A DNA stretch of 64,000 nucleotides from G963663775 sp963664255 (GCA_963664255.1 OY760938.1:2170001-2234000); one strand, 5' to 3'. Counted from the stretch's first letter, positions 9,848 through 18,794 are shown. Notes: generated by a model from the sequence alone, not told the origin. Made by a program: numbers and translations.

Positions 9848-10207
9848 GTGGACCTGAAAGAAATTATGCAGCAACACGTGTTTGCAGTGGTTGGAGATAC
9901 CTTAAATACCGAAAAATACGCCTATGAAATCAAGGAAAAGCTGCTGGAACATCAGTACACGGTGTATGCAGTGGGGAAAGAACTTGCTTCCTTAAACGAT
10001 ATTGCAGAGGAATTGGATGTGATTGACTTGTGCATTCATCCTGTGAAGGGGCTGAAGCTCATGCAGGAAAATAAAAAGCCTTTCAAATGCATCGTCATCC
10101 AGCCGGGGGCGGAAAGTCCGGAGCTTCTCGCATATCTGGAAGAAAACCATCTGCCATATATTGAGGGATGCCTGTTGGTAGGGCTGAGCCTGTACGCCAA
10201 GTATTGA
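9848..10207 (+). CDS. CoA-binding (Rossmann) domain protein
   Basis: The 119-residue protein is a single CoA-binding domain of the YccU type. It has an FAVVGDT nucleotide loop near residue 12, a TVYAVGK strand, VIDLCIHP and CIVIQPGAES, then a short C-terminal helix. Proteins of this family bind CoA or a related nucleotide; no reaction is established. GTG 9848 is the start, with AGGAGG 8 bases upstream. Its neighbours are thioredoxin and a CoA-disulfide reductase-like fusion, so a role in CoA-thiol homeostasis is a reasonable inference. Confidence 0.85.
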   Translation: MDLKEIMQQHVFAVVGDTLNTEKYAYEIKEKLLEHQYTVYAVGKELASLNDIAEELDVIDLCIHPVKGLKLMQENKKPFKCIVIQPGAESPELLAYLEENHLPYIEGCLLVGLSLYAKY

Positions 10208-10260
10208 ATAGCGCATGTAAGTTTGTTCCAAAAGATGCTTCGTGATTCAGTTACAGAAGT

Positions 10261-10287
10261 TTGACAGAAATCTGGGTATACTATAGC
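10261..10287 (+). promoter_or_regulatory. Weak promoter candidate before thioredoxin
   Basis: TTGACA (10261-10266) is followed by TATACT (10277) and TATAGC (10282). The spacings of 10 and 15 bases are shorter than ideal, so the exact -10 is uncertain. Confidence 0.3.
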
Positions 10288-10340
10288 CATAAACAATAAA
10301 TTAACAAACACCCAGATACATGATAAAAGGAGTTTTGATT

Positions 10341-10652
10341 ATGTCTGTACTCAAACTTACATCCACGAATTTCAATAAAGAAGTGCTCCAGTCCGATAAG
10401 CCGGTGCTGATTGATTTTTGGGCAACATGGTGCGGTCCTTGCAAAATGCTTTCCCCTGTGGTTGACGAAATTTCAGAAGAAGTTTCGGGCGTGAAGGTTT
10501 GCAAGGTCAATGTTGACGAAGAGCCGGAGCTGGCAAGACAGTTCCAAATCATGAGTATCCCCACGTTGGTGGTGATTAAGGACGGCAAGCTGGTGAATCA
10601 GTCCGTTGGTGTGAAGCCAAAGGCAGCGATTGTAAATATGATTCAAGGCTAA
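10341..10652 (+). CDS. trxA: Thioredoxin
   Basis: The 103-residue protein is a complete thioredoxin with the active site WATWCGPCK near residues 25-33 and the cis-proline in MSIPTLVVIKDG. It reduces protein disulfides in the cytoplasm. The frame is open from 10320, but ATG 10341 is preferred: AAAGGAG lies 8 bases before it, and the extra seven residues are unlike the family. It sits 66 bases before a CoA-disulfide reductase fusion, separated by a long hairpin, so both may serve one thiol pathway. Confidence 0.96.
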   Translation: MSVLKLTSTNFNKEVLQSDKPVLIDFWATWCGPCKMLSPVVDEISEEVSGVKVCKVNVDEEPELARQFQIMSIPTLVVIKDGKLVNQSVGVKPKAAIVNMIQG

Positions 10653-10658
10653 AGAACA

Positions 10659-10699
10659 GAAAATCGTGAGAAGACTTCACAAATCTTCTCACGATTTTC
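10659..10699 (+). terminator. Long hairpin between trxA and the CoADR fusion gene
   Basis: Perfect 16-base arms (10659-10674 and 10684-10699, core ATCGTGAGAAGA) enclose a 9-base loop. There is a short T run inside the 3' arm but none after it. It may be a partial terminator or a processing/stability element that sets expression of the downstream gene. Confidence 0.55.
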
Positions 10700-10718
10700 G
10701 TGAAAAAGGAGGTTCACC

Positions 10719-13178
10719 ATGCATAAAGGACAAAAGGTTTTGATTGTAGGCGGTGTTGCCGGCGGTGCATCCACGGCACCCAGATTGCGCAGGCTGGATG
10801 AACAGGCGCAAATTATCATGTTTGAACGCGGCGAATATGTTTCCTTTGCAAACTGCGGCTTGCCCTATTATATCGGCGGCGAGATTCGAGATAAATCGGC
10901 ACTTACCGTACAGACACCGGCTGATTTTTTAGACAAATTTGATATTGATGTGCGTGTGCAAAACGAAGTGACTGCCATTGATACTGCGAAAAAAGAAGTA
11001 TCTGTGAAAAATTTGGTCACAGGCGAAAGCTATACCGAAGGCTATGATAAGCTGGTGCTTTCGATGGGCGCAGAGCCGGTGCATCCGCCGATTCCGGGCA
11101 GTGATTCTGACAAGGTTTTTACCCTGCGCAACATTCCGGATACTTACAAGATTAAGGATTATATTGAGAAAAACAAGCCGAAAAGTGCGATTATCATGGG
11201 TGGCGGCTTCATCGGCGTAGAAATGGCAGAAAATCTGCACAGTAACGGCATTGCGGTCACAATCGTGGATATGGCAGATCAGGTCATTGCGCCGATTGAC
11301 CCCGATATGGCGGCAGACGTGCATTTGCATATTGAGAGCAAGGGTGTGCGCTTGGCACTTGGCAATGGTGTCAAGGGTATGCAGGATGATGGAAAAACGC
11401 TGCATGTCCAACTCAATGACGGCACCGTGGATGCGGATATGCTGATTATGGCAATCGGCGTGCGTCCTGACACCAAGCTTGCAAAGGATGCGGGAATTGA
11501 GCTGAATGCACGCGGCGCGATTGTGGTAGACGAGCATATGCGCACTTCGGATGCGTCTATCTATGCGGTGGGAGATGCGGTTGAAATCACAGACAGCGTG
11601 ACAGGGCAAAAGGGATATATCCCGCTGGCAGGGCCTGCGAATAAGCAGGGACGCATCGCAGCAGACAATATCTGCGGCATTCCCAGCACCTATCCCGGCA
11701 CGCAGGGTTCTTCTGTGCTGAAGGTCTTTGATATAACAGTGGCGGCAACGGGTGTCAATGAAAAGAATGCCAAGCGGTTGGGACTAGCGTATGACAAGGT
11801 GTTTACCTTCTCCGGAAACCATGCGGGATATTATCCGGGTGCGGTAAACATGGCCATCAAAACGCTGTTTGACCCCACCACGGGCAAGATTTTAGGGGCA
11901 CAAATCGTGGGCTATGATGGTGTGGATAAACGTTGTGATGTGTTGGCAACGGCAATTCGTGCCAATATGACGGCTACAGATTTGACCAAGCTGGAGCTTT
12001 GTTATGCGCCGCCATATGGTTCGGCAAAAGACCCTGTGAATATGGTCGGCTTTGTCATTGAAAACATTGTGACAGGCAAAGTCAAGCAAATTCATTGGCA
12101 TGACCTTGCGGACTTGCCGCAGGACGGCACAGTGACCTTCTTAGATGTGCGCACGCCTGTAGAATTTGAAAACGGTCACATGGATGGATTCCAAAATATT
12201 CCGCTTACCAAGCTGCGGGGTCGATTGGGAGAACTGGAGAAATCCAAACCCATCTATGTAAATTGTCAAATTGGCCTAAAAGCCTATGCTGCAACGCGTA
12301 TTCTCACACAAAATGGTTTTGATGCTACCATGATTGGCGGCGGCTATCGCTTATACAAAGCTGTGGTGATGCCGCATCCGCCAGTTGCGCCGCTGCCGAA
12401 TGCAGCATCTGGTCAAGCGGAGAATGCGGATGCAGATACCTCGTCTGCCCCTGCAAACACGGTTATCGTGGATGCCTGCGGTATGCAATGCCCAGGACCG
12501 ATTGTAAAGCTTTCCGGCGCACTGAATGAAGCGAAGGTTGGCGATGTCATTGAAATTTCCACCAGTGACCCTGCGTTTGCAAGCGATTTGGCAGGCTTCT
12601 GTCGCCGAACCGGCAATACACTGCTGCATTCTGAAAGCAGCAAGGGCATTGCAGTGGCGCGGATTCGCAAAGGCGATAAGCCGGAAGCCTGCAAAACGGC
12701 ATCTGACAAAGATGGGAAAAACATCATTGTGTTTTCCGGCGATTTAGATAAAGCGATTGCATCGTTTATTATTGCCAATGCATCTGCTGCAATGGGGCGT
12801 AAAGTCAGTATGTTCTTCACGTTCTGGGGCTTAAATATCCTGCGCAAGCCAGAAAAGGTTTCTGTCAAAAAAGATTTTATCTCCAAAATGTTTGGCATGA
12901 TGATGCCGCGCGGCTCTAAAAAGCTTTCCTTGTCCAAAATGAATATGGGCGGCATGGGCGCAAAGATGATTCGCGGTGTGATGCAGAACAAAAATGTAGA
13001 CAGCTTGGAGGATTTGATTCAGTTAGCATTGGATAACGGTGTGGAACTGCTGGCGTGCTCCATGAGCATGGATGTGATGGGCATCACCAAAGAAGAATTG
13101 GTTGACGGCGTGCAATTAGCGGGCGCTGCTGCAATGTTGGCACACGCGGAAGAATCCGATATGTCCTTGTTCATCTAA
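10719..13178 (+). CDS. CoA-disulfide reductase / NADH oxidase-type flavoprotein fused to rhodanese, TusA and DsrE domains
   Basis: The protein has 819 residues in four blocks. Residues 1-445 are an FAD/NAD(P)H disulfide reductase with VLIVGGVAGGAS and the redox Cys in SFANCGLPYYIGG (about residue 46). Residues about 460-555 are a rhodanese domain with the persulfide Cys in VNCQIGLKAY. Residues about 585-655 are a TusA/SirA domain with CGMQCPGPI. Residues about 670-819 are a DsrE-like domain with a Cys in LACSMSMDVMG. The order suggests reduction of CoA- or polysulfide plus hand-over of sulfane sulfur along one chain. AAAAAGGAGG precedes the ATG. Such fusions are known in anaerobes; the real substrate here is inferred. 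Confidence 0.93.
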   Translation: MHKGQKVLIVGGVAGGASTAPRLRRLDEQAQIIMFERGEYVSFANCGLPYYIGGEIRDKSALTVQTPADFLDKFDIDVRVQNEVTAIDTAKKEVSVKNLVTGESYTEGYDKLVLSMGAEPVHPPIPGSDSDKVFTLRNIPDTYKIKDYIEKNKPKSAIIMGGGFIGVEMAENLHSNGIAVTIVDMADQVIAPIDPDMAADVHLHIESKGVRLALGNGVKGMQDDGKTLHVQLNDGTVDADMLIMAIGVRPDTKLAKDAGIELNARGAIVVDEHMRTSDASIYAVGDAVEITDSVTGQKGYIPLAGPANKQGRIAADNICGIPSTYPGTQGSSVLKVFDITVAATGVNEKNAKRLGLAYDKVFTFSGNHAGYYPGAVNMAIKTLFDPTTGKILGAQIVGYDGVDKRCDVLATAIRANMTATDLTKLELCYAPPYGSAKDPVNMVGFVIENIVTGKVKQIHWHDLADLPQDGTVTFLDVRTPVEFENGHMDGFQNIPLTKLRGRLGELEKSKPIYVNCQIGLKAYAATRILTQNGFDATMIGGGYRLYKAVVMPHPPVAPLPNAASGQAENADADTSSAPANTVIVDACGMQCPGPIVKLSGALNEAKVGDVIEISTSDPAFASDLAGFCRRTGNTLLHSESSKGIAVARIRKGDKPEACKTASDKDGKNIIVFSGDLDKAIASFIIANASAAMGRKVSMFFTFWGLNILRKPEKVSVKKDFISKMFGMMMPRGSKKLSLSKMNMGGMGAKMIRGVMQNKNVDSLEDLIQLALDNGVELLACSMSMDVMGITKEELVDGVQLAGAAAMLAHAEESDMSLFI

Positions 13179-13260
13179 GAACCTGTCATAGATATTGTCG
13201 CGACTGTCCAGAATACAGGTTTTTAGACATTCGTGTTACAATGTTGCTGGACTAGGACAC

Positions 13261-13296
13261 AAATAGCCCCCTCGGCTTTTGCCGAGGGGGCTATTT
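13261..13296. terminator. Terminator after the CoADR fusion gene
   Basis: A perfect 16-base stem (13261-13276 and 13281-13296, core AGCCCCCTCGGC) has a TTTT loop. AAAT and ATTT at the two ends make it usable on both strands. Confidence 0.85.
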
Positions 13297-13300
13297 GCTT

Positions 13301-13501
13301 AGAACCTATATTTATAACGGCGAATAGGAGAAGTGGGCATATCTTTTCCGCTATGCGGTGTTAAAACTCCTTGGAATACACCAAGTTCCCTAAGGGATTT
13401 TCTCGCACTGACGTGCTCACCTTATATTCCTGCGTCGCTTTGCCTTGCCTAGCAAAAATCTATACCAAATTCTCCTATTCTTGTTTATGAATGCAGCTTC
13501 T
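13301..13501. repeat. 201-bp structured palindromic repeat, copy A
   Basis: This is the first of three copies of one element (others at 40141 and 56070, same orientation). The ends are inverted: AGAACCTATATTTATAAC on the left, and AGAAGCTGCATTCATAA on the opposite strand from the right. Shared internal blocks are CTTGG-aataca-CCAAG, TCCC-taa-GGGA, GCAC-tgac-GTGC and CCTTATATTCCTGCG. It lies between two convergent genes. Confidence 0.9.
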
Positions 13502-13571
13502 TAGAAAAAACCGACACCAATTCGCCGTTATGAATACGGCTTTTCAATATAGGTGCGGAATGTTCGTTGTT

Positions 13572-16500
13572 TTATTTTCCTATATATCGATATAGGAATG
13601 TTACAATTTGGCTGCGGGTGCAACTGCTATTGGGGAGGAATGCCGTGTCAGATGTACCCTGTGCAATGCCCTGTTCCACCGCCCATGCCACTGCGTCACA
13701 GCAGTACTCGTTCGGGGATATATCCGTGAAGGCATTCACAGAGGATGACGCAGGGTTGCCTGCCGCACGCCACAAGAAGGTCACTGCCTGCCCGCGGGTG
13801 ACGATGCCGTTTGGCACAAAGGTTGTGCTGGTGATGCCGTCAGTAATGCCCCTTTCGACCGCCCAGAGTACCGCCTTGTAGTAATAGCTGCTTGCGGAAA
13901 CATCGGTGAACGGACAATCCGCTGCCGTCGGCTCTGGAGAACCCTCGGCGCGCCATAGGAAGGTGACTGCCTGTGCACGGGTGCAGTTGGTGCTTGGGCT
14001 GAATGCTGTGTCGGACGTGCCGCTGGTTACGTTGTTTTCCACTGCCCACAGTACTGCGTCGCGATAATACGCGTTGTCTGCGACATCTGCAAAGGAATTT
14101 GTGCTCTGCGCGGTTTTCCCCGTCCACTTGGCGTAAACGGTTATGCTTTTGGTCAGGGTCACGCTGGTGACCTTGGTGGTGAATGCCTCATCTGAATACC
14201 AACCTGCAAAGGTGTAGCCGTCACGCGTCGGCTTGTAGCCGCTTAGGTCAACAACCGTGCCAGAGGCCTTGGGCAGGCTCGTGACCGCGCTGCCGCCGTT
14301 TGTTGCAAAGGTCAGCGTGTAGTTGGTGGAACTGTTGCCGCCGCTGGAGGGGGTACCGCCCGTGGTGCCGCTGCTTGCCTTTTTCAGCGTCAGTGCACCC
14401 AGCGCACCTGCAAGCGTCGCTGGCGTGTTGTTTTCATTGGTTGCCGTCAGGCTGCTTGCACTGCTTGCGATGCTCCAGTAGGTATAGCCGTAGCCGCTCG
14501 TGTTGCCGACAGCACTGGTGATTTGCGTTCCGCTGGAAAGCATTGTCGATGAAACCGCCAGTGCCTGGCTTTGTGTCATTGCATGGGTGGTATCCACCAC
14601 GCAGACGGCGGCAACGGCGGCACTTGCGGTAAAGGTGCTGCTGTCGTCTACTGCAAAGCTGCCGTTTTGCACATATACGCCGTAATCGCAGCCGACTGTC
14701 AGCGCCGAGCCGCCTGTGACGTGCACACCGCCCGCCAGTGCTTCCAGACCAAAAGAGCCTGCGGAATGTGCGGTCAGTGACGCGCCGTTTTGCACATTTA
14801 TAGTGTCACACATTGCGCCATAGGAGAGGTCTGAGGTGATATTCAGCGCAGTACCCGCGCCAGCGATGGTCAGCGTACCGTCCGTTCCGGAGGCTCCGAT
14901 GGAAATAGAGCCATTTATCGTTACGTCTGCGCCCCCTGTTACGGTGACGGTATCGCCGTTGGTAAAGCCGCTGATGCCGCCATTGATGGATAGCGGCGAA
15001 GTGCCAGTGAAGGTGAAATCGATAGGATAGCTGCCGGTGCCAGTGATGCTGCCGCCGATGACACTATCCGATGTCGCGTTGATTACAACAGGCTGATTGT
15101 CTGGCAGGGTCAGGCTACCGTCCACATAGGCGTTGCCTAGCGTCAGCGTGCTGCCGTCCCAGCGGTAGCCATCGTCTGCCACTGTTGTGCCGCTGTCGCT
15201 GCCAGTCAGGGTAAGGCCGCCGCTGATGACGGTCACTGCGGTGCCATCATTGGTGTAGTAATTGCTGCCCACCTGCACCATGCCGCCGCCGGTCAGCTGC
15301 AGCGCCTGGATTGCCGCGGTATCCGCACCAGTCGGCAAGATTATTTTTCCATTGTTGACAATCGTACCGTTATTGTTGATAGAGGTAGAATATTCCAAAT
15401 CAAGGACTGCACCCTGTGGGATGGTCAGAACCGCGTCCTCGGTGACGGTGAAGCCACCCATAGGCATATAGTGAGCGCCACTGGGTAGGGTCACATTTCC
15501 GTAAACGGTGTACGTATCGCCAGGATCAGAGAATATGATTACAATGCCGTTTAGGGTCACGCCCGTGCCCTTAGTAAAGGAATGTGGGTTCGCCGCAGTG
15601 CTTTGCAGGGTGATTCCGAGATGTCCAACATGCAGAACCCCCGCACCAGAAAGGATGATGTCCGTGTTGGAACCATAGATAGCGTCAGTATGTTGGGCTT
15701 CGATGGTGTTTGTCCCCTCTACCGCAATGGTGACTGCGCCGTCTGGCAGGGCAATGCCATGTCCCGTCGCATCGTTTGTGACGGTGGTATTATAAATCGT
15801 TGCGTTGTGCAGGGTCAGCGTAGTAGGTGTTGCGCCCGTCGCTGGGGCAAACAGCGCGTAGCCATCCCCTGCCCGATAATAGGTGACTTGCGTCGGTGTG
15901 GTGGTGTATAAATTCAGTCCGCTGGACGCATCTGCACCATATGCAGCGCGAATAATGCGGCTGTCAATGTTGTCCGTGCCCGCTTCAATCGCGCCCACAG
16001 TCAGCCCCGCATCGCCGATGGTGACGATTCCGGTGGCGATGACTGCCTTGGCGCTGTCGTTGCCGCAAAGGAATACAGCATTCGTCTTGATGGTAACATC
16101 GCCGCAATAGATTGCCGCGCGGCTGTCATCGCTGCTGGTAGAGGTGATGCTCACGCTTTCGCAGTTGCTGGTGCCATCCGTGTTCGTGATACTAACGCTG
16201 CCTGCCTGAATGCCGTCTTGTGTGGTGCCTGTAATAGACACCTCGTCTGCCCGGATGGTCAGCGCGCCGACTTGAAATCCATAGGCACTGGTAGAGGTCA
16301 GTTTTCCCCCTGCTGTGATGTCGACCGTTCGACCAGATGCAGAAATGGCGTTTGTAGATGCTCCGCTGCCGCTGAGTGTCATATCCTCTGCAGCACGCAA
16401 CGTGATTGCCCCGACTGTGCCAGAGGCATTGACGCATTCATAGTAGTCGCCACAGTTCATCTGAATACTGCCGCTTTGTGATGTGACAGATACCGCGCCA

Positions 16501-18098
16501 GAGGCATCGATGCCACCGCCACTGACGGCGTTGATGATGACATTATGCAGCGCACTCACCGTGATGGTACCGCTGCTGTTCGCCAGCGCATAACTGCCGC
16601 TATTGCTGTGTGCAATGTCAATCTTGCCATTTGGCGCATTGAGCGTAATGTCTTGATTCGCGTATATTTTGTTAGATTTATTCGTTTTCCCCGTTTCATC
16701 GAACACAATGTCCCCATCTGTGGCAGTGAGAGAAACCGAGCTGGCAGATTGAAAATAATATCCTGACTTCGACGTGATGCTCTTTGCAGAAACGGTGATG
16801 TTGTCACCGCAAGCAATCGGCTGATAGACGGTGTCGAAGGTCAAATCCCCGTCGATATTGATACTGACCGCGCCCGTGCCGTTGATGCCGTAATAGGGTC
16901 CTGCAAGGGTCAGACCGCCGCTCCCTGTGACAGGCAGTGCCTGTCCGTTTGCAAAGATGACATTTCCGCTGCCGCCTGCCGTCAGAGAGCTGTCGCTTGC
17001 GACAACGATGTCAAGGGGTGCAGCGGACGGCAGCCTCAGCGCGTCGGCATCCGTCGTGCTGATTTCTGCGCCATGCAGCTCCAGTTTGGCGTTTGCTGCG
17101 GGGTCTGTCGTTGCGGGTATATAGCGGATGTAGCCATTGCCTGCCTTGTAGCGTATCGTGATGGTGGGCGTGCTGCTGCTCAAGTCCAGTCCGCTCGTGC
17201 TGACGTCACCGCCGTAGGCGTAAAACACGCCGTCTACAAGGCAATAGAGCTGTGAATTGCTTCCGAATTGAAACGCGCCATTACCGGAAATCTCGCCGCC
17301 AACAATATGGGAATTGTCCTTATCGACCTGTTCGCCCATCCACAGCGTGCCGTTGTTCTCCAGCACCGCGCCGTTTTCCACCGTGACAGTGGCGGTTGGG
17401 GTTCCCCCAAACACACCCATTGCGAGACTTGCGCCGTCCGCAAGGGTCAGCTTGGAGCCGCTGCCGGTGACGGTGAGGTCGCCAGTAATGTAGTTACCCA
17501 TGCCGCTCACTGTAACCTGCGTGCCGGAGTCTATCGTGACAGCGGCTCTGAGAGATAGCCCACCCGTTATTGACAGCGAACCGCCCCCGGTAAAGGTCGT
17601 GTTGCCAGCGCTGTGATACAGGGCAACATAGCTCGCACCAGGTGTGGCCAGGCTGTTTGTGCCCTCCACAGTTACGGTGACGGGAACAGGCGATTCGTAT
17701 GGACCAGAGGAGTTAAACGGCAAAGACAGCGCAAAGGCATTGGAGGCGCTGATGGCTGCATCATGCAGCGTCACCACGGCAGAGATCGTTTCGCCGCTCT
17801 CTACCGTTGGCTTGTACAGCACATAACCGCTGCCTGCCTTCCAGCAACAGGTTTCCGTCAAAGCGGTAGCACTATAGTACGCGTCCTCAGTGTACATTCG
17901 GATGCCACTCGTGCTCGCGTCGCCCTTGTAGGTATAGCTCACGCCGTCAATGGTGATGGTGTCTGTGTCGGCGGTCAGTGTGATGCCGTCCGCTGTCGCC
18001 GCCGCCCAACCATCGTACTGCGCCGCCAGCACCGACATCGGCAACACGCCGATTACCATGCAGAAGCACAGCAAAAGGCTTACCATTCGTTTTTTCAT
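13572..18098 (-). CDS. Large secreted SLH-anchored surface protein, beta-rich repeats
   Basis: The 1508-residue protein starts with a signal peptide (MKKR, hydrophobic core, cleavage near SVLAAQ). Residues about 35-1240 are Gly/Thr/Ser/Val-rich beta-solenoid-like sequence. A module of about 100 residues recurs near 35, 285 and 700. Each copy has a dASTSGL-like start, then Y(K/R)AG(D/N)GY, a Pro-rich strand, LxLHxAxI, and an ALxLP-like end; EGTN(S/T) follows in the first and third. An InlB-type repeat (YTLTFATNGGS to YAKWTGK) lies near 1260-1325. Three SLH domains (FADV, FTDV, FTDI starts) end the protein and should bind the secondary cell-wall polymer. AGGAGG precedes the ATG. It lies downstream of a receiver-like gene and a tiny ORF on the same strand. 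The sequence is G+C richer by eye than its flanks. A ligand or adhesion role is not known. Confidence 0.9.
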   Translation of the reverse strand: MKKRMVSLLLCFCMVIGVLPMSVLAAQYDGWAAATADGITLTADTDTITIDGVSYTYKGDASTSGIRMYTEDAYYSATALTETCCWKAGSGYVLYKPTVESGETISAVVTLHDAAISASNAFALSLPFNSSGPYESPVPVTVTVEGTNSLATPGASYVALYHSAGNTTFTGGGSLSITGGLSLRAAVTIDSGTQVTVSGMGNYITGDLTVTGSGSKLTLADGASLAMGVFGGTPTATVTVENGAVLENNGTLWMGEQVDKDNSHIVGGEISGNGAFQFGSNSQLYCLVDGVFYAYGGDVSTSGLDLSSSTPTITIRYKAGNGYIRYIPATTDPAANAKLELHGAEISTTDADALRLPSAAPLDIVVASDSSLTAGGSGNVIFANGQALPVTGSGGLTLAGPYYGINGTGAVSINIDGDLTFDTVYQPIACGDNITVSAKSITSKSGYYFQSASSVSLTATDGDIVFDETGKTNKSNKIYANQDITLNAPNGKIDIAHSNSGSYALANSSGTITVSALHNVIINAVSGGGIDASGAVSVTSQSGSIQMNCGDYYECVNASGTVGAITLRAAEDMTLSGSGASTNAISASGRTVDITAGGKLTSTSAYGFQVGALTIRADEVSITGTTQDGIQAGSVSITNTDGTSNCESVSITSTSSDDSRAAIYCGDVTIKTNAVFLCGNDSAKAVIATGIVTIGDAGLTVGAIEAGTDNIDSRIIRAAYGADASSGLNLYTTTPTQVTYYRAGDGYALFAPATGATPTTLTLHNATIYNTTVTNDATGHGIALPDGAVTIAVEGTNTIEAQHTDAIYGSNTDIILSGAGVLHVGHLGITLQSTAANPHSFTKGTGVTLNGIVIIFSDPGDTYTVYGNVTLPSGAHYMPMGGFTVTEDAVLTIPQGAVLDLEYSTSINNNGTIVNNGKIILPTGADTAAIQALQLTGGGMVQVGSNYYTNDGTAVTVISGGLTLTGSDSGTTVADDGYRWDGSTLTLGNAYVDGSLTLPDNQPVVINATSDSVIGGSITGTGSYPIDFTFTGTSPLSINGGISGFTNGDTVTVTGGADVTINGSISIGASGTDGTLTIAGAGTALNITSDLSYGAMCDTINVQNGASLTAHSAGSFGLEALAGGVHVTGGSALTVGCDYGVYVQNGSFAVDDSSTFTASAAVAAVCVVDTTHAMTQSQALAVSSTMLSSGTQITSAVGNTSGYGYTYWSIASSASSLTATNENNTPATLAGALGALTLKKASSGTTGGTPSSGGNSSTNYTLTFATNGGSAVTSLPKASGTVVDLSGYKPTRDGYTFAGWYSDEAFTTKVTSVTLTKSITVYAKWTGKTAQSTNSFADVADNAYYRDAVLWAVENNVTSGTSDTAFSPSTNCTRAQAVTFLWRAEGSPEPTAADCPFTDVSASSYYYKAVLWAVERGITDGITSTTFVPNGIVTRGQAVTFLWRAAGNPASSSVNAFTDISPNEYCCDAVAWAVEQGIAQGTSDTAFLPNSSCTRSQIVTFLYRYIGK

Positions 18099-18141
18099 TT
18101 CTTTCCTCCTAAGTTTGTTGTATGGATGGTTTTATGAACTA

Positions 18142-18234
18142 TCATGAACGCCCTGTTTTTGAGCGTTGGGTATCCATCCCGCGGTCAGACGGCGGGACAT
18201 TTCCTGCGTATGGGGTGCACAAAGGGGTTTTCAT
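18142..18234 (-). CDS. Possible 30-residue peptide gene
   Basis: ATG at 18234 is preceded by AAAGGAGG at a 6-base spacing, and the short frame ends with TGA at 18142. The peptide starts MKTPLCTPYAGN and is polar, with no leader or membrane segment. It fits neatly between the receiver-like gene (17 bases upstream) and the SLH gene (43 bases downstream). The strong ribosome binding site is the main support. It could equally be a leader ORF that couples translation, or a chance frame. Confidence 0.45.
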   Translation of the reverse strand: MKTPLCTPYAGNVPPSDRGMDTQRSKTGRS

Positions 18235-18250
18235 CGGCTGCCTCCTTTCG

Positions 18251-18613
18251 TCATTTGTGTGGTTCTGCTTGCAGGCAATGCGTTACCGCCGCCTGCAGCT
18301 GGAACGCCGTCACGGGTCTGCGCAGAAAGCACGTGACGCGATATTGATAGCCAAACAAGCTGTAATCCTCATCGGAAATCCACAGAAGGGGCATATATGG
18401 CGCGGTTGACCGCAGTTGCCGCACTGCTTCTACCCCTGCCATGCCGTTTAATGCCACAACCAACAGGGAAAATGGCTTGAGCTCCAGCAGGGGCAGCAGT
18501 GCGCGGGCACTGTTGCACTCCGTAAGCTCTATCCGATGCGGGAAAGCGGCCGTCACCAGACGGCTTTCCCAGACATCCTCTTCCAAGAACGCCGCACACA
18601 ATGCAACATTCAT
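18251..18613 (-). CDS. Receiver-like protein lacking the phospho-acceptor Asp
   Basis: The 120-residue protein follows the alternating beta/alpha pattern of a CheY-like receiver. The beta3 segment reads SLLVVALNGMAGVEAV, where the acceptor Asp of ordinary receivers (as in FLDIFL of the regulator next door) is replaced by Ala. The later LLWISDED and CFLRRPVTAFQL match the beta4 and beta5 Lys/Pro region, with Arg in place of Lys. It would therefore be a pseudo-receiver, perhaps a protein-binding module. The start is ATG 18613 with GGGAGG 7 bases upstream, rather than the longer open frame. It is the first gene of the unit leading to the SLH surface protein, and is divergent from a real response regulator. 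Confidence 0.7.
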   Translation of the reverse strand: MNVALCAAFLEEDVWESRLVTAAFPHRIELTECNSARALLPLLELKPFSLLVVALNGMAGVEAVRQLRSTAPYMPLLWISDEDYSLFGYQYRVTCFLRRPVTAFQLQAAVTHCLQAEPHK

Positions 18614-18736
18614 GTAGTCGCCTCCCTTCCTATAAACGCAAAACGCAAAAAAAATAACTACCAAGCCTCTTTCGCAGAAGTTTGATAGTTTTTATTAGGG
18701 TAGCATTTTGTCAAGCACTTTTCAAGGGGGTATGGT

Positions 18737-18764
18737 CAAGCGGTCAAAAATCTGCACAAGCGGT
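18737..18764 (+). promoter_or_regulatory. Direct repeat, candidate LytTR regulator binding site
   Basis: CAAGCGGT occurs at 18737-18744 and again at 18757-18764, exactly 20 bases apart. A weaker CAAGCACT lies at 18712. LytTR regulators bind two direct repeats about two helical turns apart. The second repeat ends just before the expected -35 position of the extended -10 promoter downstream, which is a normal activator position. Confidence 0.5.
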
Positions 18765-18785
18765 TCGTTTTTTTCTCGCAAGATA

Positions 18786-18794
18786 TGATATAAT
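18786..18794 (+). promoter_or_regulatory. Extended -10 promoter of the two-component operon
   Basis: TGATATAAT (18786-18794) is an extended -10. The -35 position (about 18766-18771, CGTTTT) is poor, which suggests dependence on an activator. The response regulator starts 38 bases downstream. Confidence 0.6.
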
